A DNA stretch of 64,000 nt from Lachnospiraceae bacterium (GCA_029063085.1 JAIDOW010000071.1:1-64000), one strand, 5' to 3'; numbered from the stretch's first letter, positions 42,361 to 51,895 are shown. Numbers and translations are program-made. The notes: a model not told the origin generated them from the sequence alone.

Positions 42361-43230
42361 TTAAGATAAACCATATCCCCATAAATTCTGAATCTGCGGC
42401 ATTAATTCCTCTATCCTCCATGTCTTTTCACTGTTCTGCCTGCTATTGGGATCTTTGACTGTAATATTTCCGTCTGCATCCGCACCCGCTAACACGATAA
42501 AATGTCCCGTTGTCGTAAAATCTCCGGGTCCCACCACACAGATGATCGGTGTCCCCGCCTGCAATTCCGATAAAATACTGCCCTCATCAAATGATATTCC
42601 ATATGCCATAAGTCCAATCTGCTCTGCTCCCGATACCATCAGTTCCCAGGAAGATCCTGCTCCATCTACATAATATCCCTGTTTTTCCGCTATACGGGCC
42701 ACCTCTAAGGGATTCCAGTATGCATCACCGCTAAGCCCGCATCTTACCATCGAAAGACATACAGGACCACAGCCGGTAACTGCCATGAAATCACTTCCAT
42801 ATTTTTTATATCCCCAGCGTTCATCCCATTGTAAAAACAAAGGAATTTCTCCCTCGGACAACTCCTTTGATACATTAATATCAGCATCCTTATCCTTGTT
42901 TTCCATATAATCCAGAACAAACTCTTTTGTCTCCGGATGTTTTTCCATTAACTCTATCAGACTCTCCGGGTATCCCTCTGCTTCTAGCTTCCTTAACAGC
43001 TCTGCATGCCCCAGATTCCCATAATTTTCTATATGTCCCGACATCGTACCGGCCGACTGCGTATCCCATTGATCACTGCATTGTGCCGCCACTGCACAGA
43101 CAAGCTTCACCGTAACCATCGCAAGAACTGTTATTCCTATCATCATCACGGATAAAACACTTACCCTGACAGCCCTTTGCAGAAATCGCCTTCTTTTTCT
43201 TAATTTTCTTTTTGCTCCTCTTCCATCCAT
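42361..43230 (-). CDS. C39-like cysteine peptidase, membrane-anchored
   Basis: This 289-residue protein has a basic N-terminus and one membrane anchor (about 22-50, SVLSVMMIGITVLAMVTVKL). A C-terminal papain-fold C39-like domain follows (about 130-289), with the catalytic cysteine in VTGCGPVCLSM, histidine in TTTGHFIVLAG and a supporting aspartate/asparagine in VKDPNSRQN. It is oriented to act outside the cell, on a peptide or cell-wall-linked substrate. No peptide precursor or ABC exporter fusion is adjacent, so it is not a classic bacteriocin-processing C39 enzyme. An AAGGAAGG site precedes the ATG. Confidence 0.88.
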   Translation of the reverse strand: MDGRGAKRKLRKRRRFLQRAVRVSVLSVMMIGITVLAMVTVKLVCAVAAQCSDQWDTQSAGTMSGHIENYGNLGHAELLRKLEAEGYPESLIELMEKHPETKEFVLDYMENKDKDADINVSKELSEGEIPLFLQWDERWGYKKYGSDFMAVTGCGPVCLSMVRCGLSGDAYWNPLEVARIAEKQGYYVDGAGSSWELMVSGAEQIGLMAYGISFDEGSILSELQAGTPIICVVGPGDFTTTGHFIVLAGADADGNITVKDPNSRQNSEKTWRIEELMPQIQNLWGYGLS

Positions 43231-43441
43231 AAAGATACCTTCCTTTCTATGCTATCTGCTTATTAAAGAAGCTTATATACTGCTTTATAAACGTTATAGC
43301 AAAGAAAGGAAGGCTGTCCTTTAATATTATATTATGAATTTCTTTCTATTTTCTTAAGATTGCTTTCTCTGAACAATGGAAATGCTTTTCCCACTGTAAT
43401 TTACCATACTCATCTCTTATTTTTTGTCCGCAAAATTCCGC

Positions 43442-44413
43442 CTATTCCCTTGGCAGGCATTCATTTTTTCTATTTATCCATGTAGCAGAGATATCCATTG
43501 CAGCACGGCATGCCTTTGTCTGGTCTAACGCATTTAGCATGACAAAATCATGTATCATGCCCTGTAATCTTACTGCTGTTACATCAACTCCTGCCCCTCT
43601 TAGTTTTCTGGCATACGCTTCCCCCTCATCCCTCAAAACATCAGCTTCCCCATTTATGATCAGGGCATCTGGAAGTCCCCTTAACTGTTCTGTATCTGCC
43701 CTGAGCGGAGATGCGGTAATGCAGTTCCGGTCATATTCTGATATGGTATATTGATTCCAAAACCACATCATCCCTTCCCTGTACAAATAGTAATCTCTGG
43801 CAAACTGACGGTAGGAAGCCGTGCAGAAACAGGCATTCGTCACGGGATAAAACAGCAGCTGTTTTTGAATATATGGACCGTTCCGGTATTTTGCCATCAA
43901 AGTCATCGCAATCGTCATGTTTCCTCCTACGCTGTCCCCCGCGGCTGTCAGAGTACATGGATTCATCTGCATATCAAATTCTTTTAAAACCAAAGAAAGT
44001 TTACATAATATATCATAGCATTGTTCTATTGCTACAGGATAACGTGCTTCCGGTGAACGGCTGTATTCAGGAAATACCACAATCGAATGTGTTCTTGCCG
44101 CCAGCTCCCTCACCAGCTTTTCATGGGTATGAAAGCTTCCCAGAACCCATCCTGCACCATGAATATAAAAAATAACATTGGCAGGTGAAGTAACCGATTG
44201 GGGACAGACGATATAAACTTTAACCTCTCCCCATTTTCCCGTATTAACAATCGTGCTTTGAATGTCTGCCGGATACATTTCAATCGGCGTACTCTGTACT
44301 TTTTCCAATACTTCCCTTCCCTGATCCGGAGGCATTTGAAAAATAAACGGCGGAACTGAATTTGCTTCACAGACTGCTTCTGCCTCTGGTTCCAGTGATA
44401 TTCTTCTTCTCAA
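43442..44413 (-). CDS. Alpha/beta hydrolase, hormone-sensitive-lipase type esterase
   Basis: This 323-residue cytoplasmic esterase has the oxyanion motif IHGAGWVLGSF, the nucleophile in AAGDSVGGN, an acid in NGEADVLRDEG and the histidine in GMIHDFVML, making it an HSL-family (alpha/beta-hydrolase fold 3) enzyme. The start is a TTG at 44413, about seven bases after GAGGAG; no ATG lies before residue 27, and the TTG keeps the full fold. It lies 78 bp after the MBL gene in the same direction and is probably part of the TetR-controlled group. Short acyl esters are likely substrates. Confidence 0.88.
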   Translation of the reverse strand: MRRRISLEPEAEAVCEANSVPPFIFQMPPDQGREVLEKVQSTPIEMYPADIQSTIVNTGKWGEVKVYIVCPQSVTSPANVIFYIHGAGWVLGSFHTHEKLVRELAARTHSIVVFPEYSRSPEARYPVAIEQCYDILCKLSLVLKEFDMQMNPCTLTAAGDSVGGNMTIAMTLMAKYRNGPYIQKQLLFYPVTNACFCTASYRQFARDYYLYREGMMWFWNQYTISEYDRNCITASPLRADTEQLRGLPDALIINGEADVLRDEGEAYARKLRGAGVDVTAVRLQGMIHDFVMLNALDQTKACRAAMDISATWINRKNECLPRE

Positions 44414-44491
44414 AATAAATCTCCTCTAACATTTTGTTACTTTCATTGTATTCCGGTTTTCAAAAGCCAAGACCTGATGAACGAGGAAATT

Positions 44492-45322
44492 TTAATATCT
44501 GCAAGCCTCGATACTTCTCAGAACAAGGGGATTCACTACGCTGTCCTCCCACCCCATTTGTTCACTCAGTATCCGAACTTGTTCCTCGAAAGGAATCATT
44601 CCATACTTTTTATCCATCCTAAGTACATTTTCCTTCAGCTTTTGCAGATAATTCTTACTTTGCCGCAAGACTTTCTTCCACTCCTCCCCATTATAAACCC
44701 TGTCCCATGCAGGACAGCAATATTGGATTCCATTTAGTGCTGCCATTTTTTCCAACGATTCCTCGCTTTTTCCTTCATTCGTGAAAATCGGAAAGTCCTT
44801 TATATCCGGTATCGCATCTCCCGAAAACAGCACATTTTCCTCCTCAAAAATATAAGATACATGTCCAGCAGAATGTCCGGCAGTTTCCAGAATCTGTACG
44901 GATATCTTCTCCTCCGGCAAAATTACATCCCCCTCTCTTACGATTCCATCTACCCGTACCGGTTCCGGCACTAATATATAAAAATTGGGGATTGGACGTT
45001 CCCTGAATTGAAGATCAATATCTTCTATCCAGCTTTTTTCTTTTTCCGATGCATAGATCTGACAACCTGATATTTTCTGCAGGGCGGCAGCACCGCCCAT
45101 ATGGTCGGGATGTGCATGGGTCAGAAACACTGCTTTTATCTCTCTTATATTTCTTCCTAACGCTTCCATGTATTTCTCTATTATCTTCTCGCTGCCCGCA
45201 ACACCGGAATCAATCAGATAACAATTCCTGCCTGTTATTAAATATATGTAAACATACCGTTTTACCTGTTCTGTCACCAAAAAATCCATACAAATCTGAT
45301 ACACATTATTACAAATCTTCAT
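44492..45322 (-). CDS. Metallo-beta-lactamase-fold hydrolase
   Basis: This 276-residue MBL-fold protein has the metal motif THAHPDHMGG (HxHxDH), then GHSAGHVSYI and FSGDAIPD with the further ligands. The sequence is closer to glyoxalase II-like or thioesterase-type members than to true beta-lactamases, and no export signal is present. The ATG at 45322 lies one base after the stop of the preceding gene (TGAAATG), indicating translational coupling. A detoxification role, together with the esterase, fits the TetR control. Confidence 0.92.
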   Translation of the reverse strand: MKICNNVYQICMDFLVTEQVKRYVYIYLITGRNCYLIDSGVAGSEKIIEKYMEALGRNIREIKAVFLTHAHPDHMGGAAALQKISGCQIYASEKEKSWIEDIDLQFRERPIPNFYILVPEPVRVDGIVREGDVILPEEKISVQILETAGHSAGHVSYIFEEENVLFSGDAIPDIKDFPIFTNEGKSEESLEKMAALNGIQYCCPAWDRVYNGEEWKKVLRQSKNYLQKLKENVLRMDKKYGMIPFEEQVRILSEQMGWEDSVVNPLVLRSIEACRY

Positions 45323-45323
45323 T

Positions 45324-45620
45324 TCAGTCCTCCCCTCCAACAATAATGGCCCTGCTGTCTACAGAGTTCTCTCTTTTTGCCGCTATCCTTCTATACTCTG
45401 CCGACTCAAAGCATGTCTCTAACTGTTCCCGGCTCTCCCATTCAATGATAATGACACGGTCCGGCTTCCATTTTTCAGAGAGTGGTATCACATGATTCGT
45501 GCGAACCAAGTATCTCCCTCCGAACCTTTCTACAATAGGCTTTACCTCCTGGATATAGGATTCATATTCCCTGTTATCGCTATTTTTCTCTGCGTATATC
45601 GTTACAACAAAATATACCAT
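45324..45620 (-). CDS. DUF1330-like small protein
   Basis: This 98-residue alpha-beta barrel protein resembles the DUF1330 family: VKPIVERFGGRYLVR in the middle, VIIIEWESREQLETCFES and a closing S-R-A-I-I-V-G. Members form dimeric ferredoxin-like barrels; their role is unclear. It is the first gene of the TetR-controlled group, with an AAAGGAGG site before the ATG and an operator about 15 bases upstream. Confidence 0.85.
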   Translation of the reverse strand: MVYFVVTIYAEKNSDNREYESYIQEVKPIVERFGGRYLVRTNHVIPLSEKWKPDRVIIIEWESREQLETCFESAEYRRIAAKRENSVDSRAIIVGGED

Positions 45621-45635
45621 ATAGCCTCCTTTCTA

Positions 45636-45653
45636 TGCAAGTAAACACTTGCA
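45636..45653. promoter_or_regulatory. TetR operator, copy 1
   Basis: TGCAAGTAAACACTTGCA has 7-base arms around four bases and differs from the copy at the tetR promoter only in the central four bases. It lies just before the ribosome site of the DUF1330-like gene. Confidence 0.82.
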
Positions 45654-45671
45654 TCATGTCTAAAAATATCA

Positions 45672-45732
45672 GGATTGTCTCACTAACTCATAAATCCCCT
45701 GACAAGATAGTAAATCCTTAGTGTGACAATCC
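45672..45732 (-). terminator. Terminator of the tetR gene
   Basis: GGATTGTC and ACTAA on the left pair with TTAGT and GACAATCC on the right, followed on the minus strand by TGATATTTTT. It begins five bases after the tetR stop codon. The loop is long, about 30 bases. Confidence 0.6.
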
Positions 45733-45736
45733 CGCC

Positions 45737-46309
45737 TTAAATGATACCATCCATAAATACCTGAATACTGTTCCTAATATATGCCTCCTTTTCTGTCTTC
45801 GTCAGCTTCTTTCCAAAAGATGCAGTTAAAAATACAAAGCCAAAATTCATGGATACAAACATCATGGACAGATTTTCAGCATCTGCATTACTGATTTTCC
45901 CTGTCTGATACATTTCCCCAAAATATCGTACCAAAACCCTTTTAAATACCTGTGGCACTTTTAAAATTCCTTCTGCCGTGTCCGGGTATAGCTCAGGAGT
46001 CCGAAGCCCAATGGAAATCTTAACCATACGCGGGGTTACCTTTCTCATATAGATTTCTGAAAAAGATGTCAGATCGTGTTTTAAATCTCCCTCATAGGTA
46101 AAATCCGCTTCCGACAAATCAGGATTCCATTTGGGAAGCTGCATGGCAGCTAATATAATCTCCTTTTTCCCTTTGAATTTCCGAAATATAGTACACTCAT
46201 TGACACCTGCCTGTCTGGCAATATCCTTTGTTGTAGACGCCGAATATCCACGCTCCATAAGCAATTCCATGGCTGCCTCAATGATTTTATTCTGGGTTTC
46301 ATCTAACAT
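45737..46309 (-). CDS. TetR-family repressor
   Basis: This 190-residue regulator has the TetR helix-turn-helix at about 8-55 (IIEAAMELLMERGYSASTTK, VNECTIFRKFKGKKEI) and a variable helical ligand domain. It lies upstream of the DUF1330-MBL-esterase group. A TGCAAGT/ACTTGCA operator abuts its own -10 box and a second one precedes the group, so it probably represses itself and the group until a ligand, perhaps an ester or toxic metabolite, is present. Confidence 0.93.
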   Translation of the reverse strand: MLDETQNKIIEAAMELLMERGYSASTTKDIARQAGVNECTIFRKFKGKKEIILAAMQLPKWNPDLSEADFTYEGDLKHDLTSFSEIYMRKVTPRMVKISIGLRTPELYPDTAEGILKVPQVFKRVLVRYFGEMYQTGKISNADAENLSMMFVSMNFGFVFLTASFGKKLTKTEKEAYIRNSIQVFMDGII

Positions 46310-46321
46310 AACATTCTCCCT

Positions 46322-46367
46322 TGCAAGTGATTACTTGCATTATAAAAAAGAAAAATGAAGATGTCAA
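46322..46367 (-). promoter_or_regulatory. tetR promoter with TetR operator, copy 2
   Basis: TTGACA (46362-46367), a 17-base spacer and TATAAT (46339-46344) are followed at once by the operator TGCAAGTGATTACTTGCA (46322-46339), where a bound dimer would block polymerase. The operator arms are identical to copy 1 at 45636-45653. Confidence 0.85.
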
Positions 46368-46545
46368 GATGAATTTTTAGTAACAGCACGCAGGCGTTCT
46401 CTTGATTTTGCAAAAAATTTTTTATATAATATTCAATATACAATCTTTTAACGAATCATCAAATTTTTACGGATAAACAGTGTAAAGTAGATTATGAAAA
46501 TCTATGAGACGGAAATTAGTTACACTTATACAGAGGGTATGGAAA

Positions 46546-47259
46546 ATGTTTAAGATAGGAATTTGTGACGATGAGGATATGTTTATTAACGTATTAAAAG
46601 AAAATCTGGAACGATATGCCAAGGAGACCAATCAGGAGTTTTCTTTTTTTGTCTATCATGACGGCAGTGAGCTTCTGCATGAATATCAGACAGATTTTGA
46701 CTTGATTTTTATGGACATCAAGATGGAAAAACTGAATGGTCTGAAGACCGCAGAAGAAATCCGCAGGATGGACAGCACGGTAGGGCTTGTCTTTCTGACC
46801 TCCCTAAAGCAATATGTTTGGAAGGGTTATGAATATAATGCTGTCAATTATCTGTTAAAACCCATAAAATACGGTATCTTAAAAATGGAACTGGACCGCT
46901 ATTTTGAACGCTATCAGGGCAAGAATGAACCATATATCAGTTTCGCCAATGCTAATGGCAAATATAAGGTTTTATACAAAAACCTGTGTTATGCCGAAAC
47001 AGATAAACGTAACGTAATGCTGCATTTTGAAGGGCAGAAACAGATTATTTATAAGAGTATGAAAGAAATTTCCACTCTGCTTGAAAAGCAGCCGCAGTTT
47101 GCCCGCTGCCATCAAAGCTTTATGGTAAATCTTTCCTTTGTAAAAGGGATAGAAGGATTAGAGCTTATCCTTACCACAGGCGATCGTCTTCCTATCAGCC
47201 AGCCCAAGCGCAAAGAATTTATGATAAAAATGACGGATTACTGGGGGGATATGCTGTGA
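46546..47259 (+). CDS. LytTR-family response regulator
   Basis: This 237-residue regulator has a receiver domain with acceptor aspartate in LIFMDIKMEKLNG and lysine in YLLKPI, and a C-terminal LytTR DNA-binding domain (about 138-235, KVLYKNLCYAETDKRNV, RCHQSFMVNLSFVKGIE). Such pairs control bacteriocins, quorum peptides or exporters in Firmicutes. The ATG at 46546 begins MFKIGICDDE, the expected receiver start. It is co-transcribed with the GHKL kinase, whose start overlaps its stop codon. Confidence 0.94.
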   Translation: MFKIGICDDEDMFINVLKENLERYAKETNQEFSFFVYHDGSELLHEYQTDFDLIFMDIKMEKLNGLKTAEEIRRMDSTVGLVFLTSLKQYVWKGYEYNAVNYLLKPIKYGILKMELDRYFERYQGKNEPYISFANANGKYKVLYKNLCYAETDKRNVMLHFEGQKQIIYKSMKEISTLLEKQPQFARCHQSFMVNLSFVKGIEGLELILTTGDRLPISQPKRKEFMIKMTDYWGDML

Positions 47260-48557
47260 TGGAACTGATCATTCATGTTCTGGATATATTTGCTGAACTT
47301 ATTGGATTTATATGTTCAATTATCATCTTTTTAACACTGTCTGCTTTTATTGAACCTAGAAAGCACTGGATTTTAAAGCTTTTGGCAATTATACTGCTTC
47401 GTGAAACTGCAATGTCTATCATATATTTAAATGACCCTGTAAACATATCCGCTTCTTTTCTTCTTTTTATTGTATATATGATCATTTTCCACAAAGGAAA
47501 ATGGATTAAAAAGATTACATCTGTATTCATTTTTTATCCGATGTGCATTGCGGTAAATTTCCTACAGCAGAATGTTTTTAGCGATTTCTTTTTTGCTGTC
47601 AGCGGAGCATCATCGGATTCCACGAACTGGCCTATAGAAACACTGCTGTTTAGCACAGTACTCTGGTCATGTTCCCATGTCACACGTCTATTATTCTGGA
47701 TTGGTACACTGCTGTTTTTACGCAAATACAATTATCTCCTGACCTCTGAAAAAATCAGCAGGCAGACATGGCTGATAGCAGATTCCATGATGGGGATTTC
47801 CGTGATTGCCGTGTATACCTCCATACTTTTTGTTTCGTACAATAACCTTGTTGTATATCCACTATGCATAGTTACGATCATTGCCGGTTTTGGTGGAATT
47901 GCCCTGGTGGCATATATGAGCCGCTCCGAACAGATTGCTATCGAAGCGAGAAGACTACAAATGCAGCATGCCTATTATCTGGAAAAGCTAAAGGATGAGG
48001 AACGGGTACGTGCTGCTTATCACGACATGAAAAATCATCTGCTTATATTAAAACAGCAGGGAAACTCCGCAGAGACTGCACAGACCATAGAAAAATTACA
48101 GGCACAGATTATCCAGTATGAGGATTACATACATACCGGTAACGATATTTTGGATATTATCCTGAAAGAAAAATCCCGGCAGGCGAGAGAAACACAAATT
48201 GACTTTTCCGTAGTTGCAGACTTTACCGGAATCGATTTTATGGAATCACTGGATATCAGCACTATTTTTGGCAACGGTCTGGATAATGCCATCGAGGCAG
48301 CCAGTAAATTGTCCAGGGAGCATCGGGTCGTTCTTTTAAAGGCCGGCAAAGTCCAAAACTTTCTCTCCATTCTCATTGAAAACAACTGCAACGAGGAAAA
48401 CCGCCCACCAAAAGGCGGTACTACAAAACAGGATAAATTTTTTCATGGATTTGGTATCATGAATATGCAAAAAGCTGTTGAAAAATACGGTGGTCAGTTA
48501 AATGCAAGTTATCTGAACAGTAAATTTTTTCTTAAAATCCTGATACCGATTCCGTAA
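47259..48557 (+). CDS. GHKL-type sensor kinase (AgrC-like)
   Basis: This kinase of about 432 residues has an N-terminal membrane region with six or seven helices (about 1-225) and a cytoplasmic HPK10 part. The phosphohistidine is in AYHDMKNHLLIL and the ATPase N-box is FGNGLDNAIEAAS. It overlaps the LytTR gene stop by one base (TGATG); a GTG three bases upstream is an alternative start with slightly better ribosome-site spacing. It probably senses a peptide or membrane stress. Its unit ends at a terminator before the ABC genes. Confidence 0.92.
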   Translation: MELIIHVLDIFAELIGFICSIIIFLTLSAFIEPRKHWILKLLAIILLRETAMSIIYLNDPVNISASFLLFIVYMIIFHKGKWIKKITSVFIFYPMCIAVNFLQQNVFSDFFFAVSGASSDSTNWPIETLLFSTVLWSCSHVTRLLFWIGTLLFLRKYNYLLTSEKISRQTWLIADSMMGISVIAVYTSILFVSYNNLVVYPLCIVTIIAGFGGIALVAYMSRSEQIAIEARRLQMQHAYYLEKLKDEERVRAAYHDMKNHLLILKQQGNSAETAQTIEKLQAQIIQYEDYIHTGNDILDIILKEKSRQARETQIDFSVVADFTGIDFMESLDISTIFGNGLDNAIEAASKLSREHRVVLLKAGKVQNFLSILIENNCNEENRPPKGGTTKQDKFFHGFGIMNMQKAVEKYGGQLNASYLNSKFFLKILIPIP

Positions 48558-48561
48558 CGAT

Positions 48562-48588
48562 GCATCCACTTTTAAGTGGGTGCTTTTC
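48562..48588 (+). terminator. Terminator after the LytTR-kinase pair
   Basis: GCATCCACTT (48562-48571), TT and AAGTGGGTGC (48574-48583) form a compact stem followed by TTTTCTT. It starts five bases after the kinase stop codon. Confidence 0.88.
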
Positions 48589-48701
48589 TTATGCTGTTTT
48601 TTCTTTTTTATCTTAAATTTTGCACTGTGGATATTAGAATCCGCATTTTCTATTGTATATTTCCCCCAATAGAATATGATATGCCTATCACATCAAAAAA
48701 A

Positions 48702-48738
48702 GCCGGCAAACAAAGTTTGCTTTGCAAAATTGGTTACA
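48702..48738 (+). repeat. Leader element copy D (GCAAAATTGGTTACA)
   Basis: GGCAAACAAAGTTTGCTTTG leads into the exact core at 48724-48738, 18 bases before the ABC ATPase start. TTTGC, TTT and GCAAA form a short hairpin. The GGCAAACA part parallels GGCAATCA of copies A and C. Confidence 0.82.
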
Positions 48739-48756
48739 AGATAGGAGGAAATGATC

Positions 48757-49437
48757 ATGAACATATTAAACGCACTGCATTTAAAAAAATATTATGGCAA
48801 AGAGGAAAGCCTGGTAAAAGCATTAGATGACGTGAATTTGTCTGTGGAAAACGGACAGTTTGCTGCCATCATCGGCACATCAGGCAGCGGGAAATCCACT
48901 CTTTTGAATATGCTTGGAGGCTTGGATATTCCTACATCCGGCAGTATACAGGTAGAAGATAAGAGCATTGAAAAAATGAGTGAAGAACAGCTTACGGTAT
49001 TCCGCAGGCGGCGAATTGGGTTTATCTTCCAGAACTATAACCTGATTCCTTATCTCACCGCATACGAAAATATCGTGCTCCCCGTCCGCTTAGACGGTAA
49101 AACCGAGGACAAAGATTTTCTTGACCAGATTGTACATTTTTTGGAATTAGACGGCAAACTGCAAAACTATCCAAGCCATCTTTCAGGTGGTCAGCAGCAA
49201 AGAGTGGCGATTGCCCGTGCATTGGTATCAAAGCCTGCCATCATACTGGCGGATGAGCCGACCGGGAACCTTGACAGCCGTACCAGCGATAAGGTAATCG
49301 ATCTGCTGAAAATGACAAGTGAACAATTCAAACAGACGATTGTAATGATCACCCACAACCCTGAAATTGCTGAAAAGGCAGATGTAAGAATCCGTATAGA
49401 AGACGGTAAAATCCAAGCTGTTGCGACAAGGAATTGA
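48757..49437 (+). CDS. ABC transporter ATP-binding protein (MacB/BceA type)
   Basis: This 226-residue ATPase has Walker A GTSGSGKST, signature LSGGQQQRVAIARA and Walker B AIILADEPTGNLD. Of two in-frame ATGs, the one at 48757 (MNILNALHLKKYYG) has eight-base spacing from AGGAGG; the one at 48751 is too close. It pairs with the FtsX-type permease that follows 49 bases later. Both are probably controlled by the LytTR regulator upstream. Such pairs export or extract antimicrobial peptides. Confidence 0.94.
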   Translation: MNILNALHLKKYYGKEESLVKALDDVNLSVENGQFAAIIGTSGSGKSTLLNMLGGLDIPTSGSIQVEDKSIEKMSEEQLTVFRRRRIGFIFQNYNLIPYLTAYENIVLPVRLDGKTEDKDFLDQIVHFLELDGKLQNYPSHLSGGQQQRVAIARALVSKPAIILADEPTGNLDSRTSDKVIDLLKMTSEQFKQTIVMITHNPEIAEKADVRIRIEDGKIQAVATRN

Positions 49438-49440
49438 TAA

Positions 49441-49466
49441 AAGTTTGCAAAGCAAAATTGGTTACA
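49441..49466 (+). repeat. Leader element copy E (GCAAAATTGGTTACA)
   Basis: TTTGC, AAA and GCAAA form a hairpin leading into the exact core at 49452-49466, 20 bases before the permease start. It lies just behind the stop codon of the upstream ATPase gene, 700 bases after copy D. Confidence 0.82.
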
Positions 49467-49486
49467 ATTAAGAGGAGGTCCAAAAA

Positions 49487-51895
49487 ATGAATCATAAAAA
49501 AGTAACTGCGAAAATGATTTCGCTGATGTCAAGACAAAGCTTAAAATCAAGCCGTATGCGGAATATCTTTGTAATGGTCACCATTGTACTGGCTTCCGCT
49601 CTGCTAATGGCAATCCTTATGTTTGCCATGGGACAAAAACAGGAAACCAAAAATGAACTGTCCCACAGACAACAGGCCGGATACTATAACCTTACCGCCG
49701 AACAGGTAGAAACACTGAAAAAAGACGAACGCATTGCCTGCCAGATACAGGTAAAAACAGGCATTCTTTCCGAAATGGAGGGCTTTGATGTCAAACCGTA
49801 TTATGTGAGTGAGCTGTCAGATCAAATCCGGATTGGTGAATTGGAGAGCGGCAGACTGCCGGAAGAAGAAAATGAAATCGCAGTACAATCCCAGATGCTT
49901 CAGAAGCTTAATATCTCTCCCGCTGCCGGCAGCAGTGTGACTTTAACCTTCTATGATGGCAGCACAGAAACTTTTATCGTATCCGGCATTTTAAAGGGCA
50001 GTGATACTGCAAAGCAGTTTTCCGTATTTTTTTCCAAAAGCTATGCCGAAAAGGGAAGCCAGCTGAAAAGTATGCCATGGGAAGTTTATACCAAGCTGTA
50101 TAATGCCACAAATATGTATCCAGATACATTTACGGATACTGTATACCTGATTGGTAAAGATGCTGGTATTGAAAGAAAATACATAAACCCGTCAAAAGCA
50201 TTCATTGACTCCCTTTCAATCGATACACAGTCTGTAATACTTTGCAGTCTGGTAGGTGCAGTGATCCTGCTTGCCTGTATTCTTGTTATTTACGGCGTAT
50301 TTTATCTGTCCGTCATCGGTCGGATTCATCAGTTCGGGCAGCTCCGGACCATTGGAATGACAAAGAAACAGATGAAAAAATTTGTTTCCCGCGAAGGGCG
50401 TATGCTCTTTCTTCGCTCCGCACCAATAGGAATTGCAATAGGCGGCATTGCCGGATACTGCATGATTCCCAATGGATTTAACATCCTGAACACACTACTG
50501 ATCATCGCCCTTGTGTTTATTATTATTTATATCATCACAATGATTTCTGTAAAAAAACCTGCTAAGATAGCCTCAGCTGTTTCACCCATGGAAGCTCTCC
50601 GTTATATGCCCCAGTCCGGCATGAAAAAGGCAGCTAACAAAAAATTCTGCCGCAGGCTGACACCTTTTGATCTGGGCATGATGAACTTTTCAAAGAACCG
50701 GAAAAAAGCCGTTATTACAATGCTTTCCCTTGCTCTTGGCGGTATCCTTTTCATGACGGCAGCAACCTATATGTCCTCTTTTGATAAGAAGCAGTTTGCA
50801 AGACAGGGTGATTTTACAAATGCAGAATTTGTAATCACAATTTCAAATGGTGCTATTGAATTAAACGAACACGGTATGAGCGGCATACAAGCCAGCAATC
50901 CGATGAATAAAGAAATGATGGACCGTATTGCATCCTTAAATGGTGTAAAAGAAATAACAGCATACAAAAACTTAGGTGTAAAATTTGATGCACCCAACCA
51001 TGATGAATATGGAACTGATGATGCAATTGCACTATTAGATAAGGCACAGATTAACGGACTTAGCCAGTATCTGAAAGAGGGAAGTACGAATTATGACCAA
51101 TTGATAAGCGGGGATTATATACTTGCTGCAGGAAGCAGCACCATGGAAGAAATATACGGCTGGCACTTTCAGGCAGGTGATAAGCTGTCTATTCACTATT
51201 TTGACGGTGAAAAAATGGCAGAAAAAGAATTGACAGTCCTTGGCATTTTAAATGATGACTTCTACCATGCGAATAGCGGATATGAAGGATGGTTCATCAT
51301 GCCGGATACCGTCGCTGATACAATGGTATCGTATGAGAGTTTAAATACAAAATTATGCATCTCAACCAAACCGGAACAAGAATCTGCTATCGGTGAAGCA
51401 TTACAGGAGATGATAGAGGCAGAACCGGAGCTTACAATGGATACCCTTGCAGAAAGAACCGTTCTTTACGAAGCAAATGCCAACCAACTGCTCGGTGCCA
51501 TCATCGGTCTTTCGGCATTCATTATGATGTTCAGCATTTTAAGCATGATGAATACCCTGATCACTAACATCGTTACACGCAAACAGGAGCTTGCAATGTT
51601 AGAATCCATCGGTATGGGTAAAAGTCAAATCCACAAAATGCTGCTTGGAGAAAGCCTGCTTTTAGTTATAGCGACCATAGGCGTGACAATGACAATCGGT
51701 ACATTGTGCGGTTACAGTTTGAGCCATACACTTTATCAGATAGGAATTCATTATATGATATTTAAGTTCCCGACAGCATTAGCCCTGGCCTATGCGGGAG
51801 TTCTGATACTTGTGCCGCTTCTCATTACTATTGCAGCTATGAAAAGCTTTTCAAAAGAAATCCTTGTAGAAAGATTGCGGGGCATGGAAAACTAA
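49487..51895 (+). CDS. FtsX-type ABC transporter permease, 802 residues
   Basis: The protein has an N-terminal membrane helix (about 20-42), an external domain (about 45-240), a first FtsX block (about 250-365, with QLRTIGMTKKQMKKFV), a helix near 405, a second external domain (about 430-665) and a C-terminal FtsX block (about 665-800, LAMLESIGMGKSQIHKMLLG). This is the duplicated-FtsX layout of peptide-resistance permeases. An AGAGGAGG site precedes the ATG. Its last four bases overlap the end of the convergent membrane protein gene. Confidence 0.93.
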   Translation: MNHKKVTAKMISLMSRQSLKSSRMRNIFVMVTIVLASALLMAILMFAMGQKQETKNELSHRQQAGYYNLTAEQVETLKKDERIACQIQVKTGILSEMEGFDVKPYYVSELSDQIRIGELESGRLPEEENEIAVQSQMLQKLNISPAAGSSVTLTFYDGSTETFIVSGILKGSDTAKQFSVFFSKSYAEKGSQLKSMPWEVYTKLYNATNMYPDTFTDTVYLIGKDAGIERKYINPSKAFIDSLSIDTQSVILCSLVGAVILLACILVIYGVFYLSVIGRIHQFGQLRTIGMTKKQMKKFVSREGRMLFLRSAPIGIAIGGIAGYCMIPNGFNILNTLLIIALVFIIIYIITMISVKKPAKIASAVSPMEALRYMPQSGMKKAANKKFCRRLTPFDLGMMNFSKNRKKAVITMLSLALGGILFMTAATYMSSFDKKQFARQGDFTNAEFVITISNGAIELNEHGMSGIQASNPMNKEMMDRIASLNGVKEITAYKNLGVKFDAPNHDEYGTDDAIALLDKAQINGLSQYLKEGSTNYDQLISGDYILAAGSSTMEEIYGWHFQAGDKLSIHYFDGEKMAEKELTVLGILNDDFYHANSGYEGWFIMPDTVADTMVSYESLNTKLCISTKPEQESAIGEALQEMIEAEPELTMDTLAERTVLYEANANQLLGAIIGLSAFIMMFSILSMMNTLITNIVTRKQELAMLESIGMGKSQIHKMLLGESLLLVIATIGVTMTIGTLCGYSLSHTLYQIGIHYMIFKFPTALALAYAGVLILVPLLITIAAMKSFSKEILVERLRGMEN

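Noticed and set aside
42361..43230. Bacteriocin-processing C39 peptidase
   Set aside because: The protein lacks an ABC exporter fusion, and no double-glycine leader peptide gene lies nearby.
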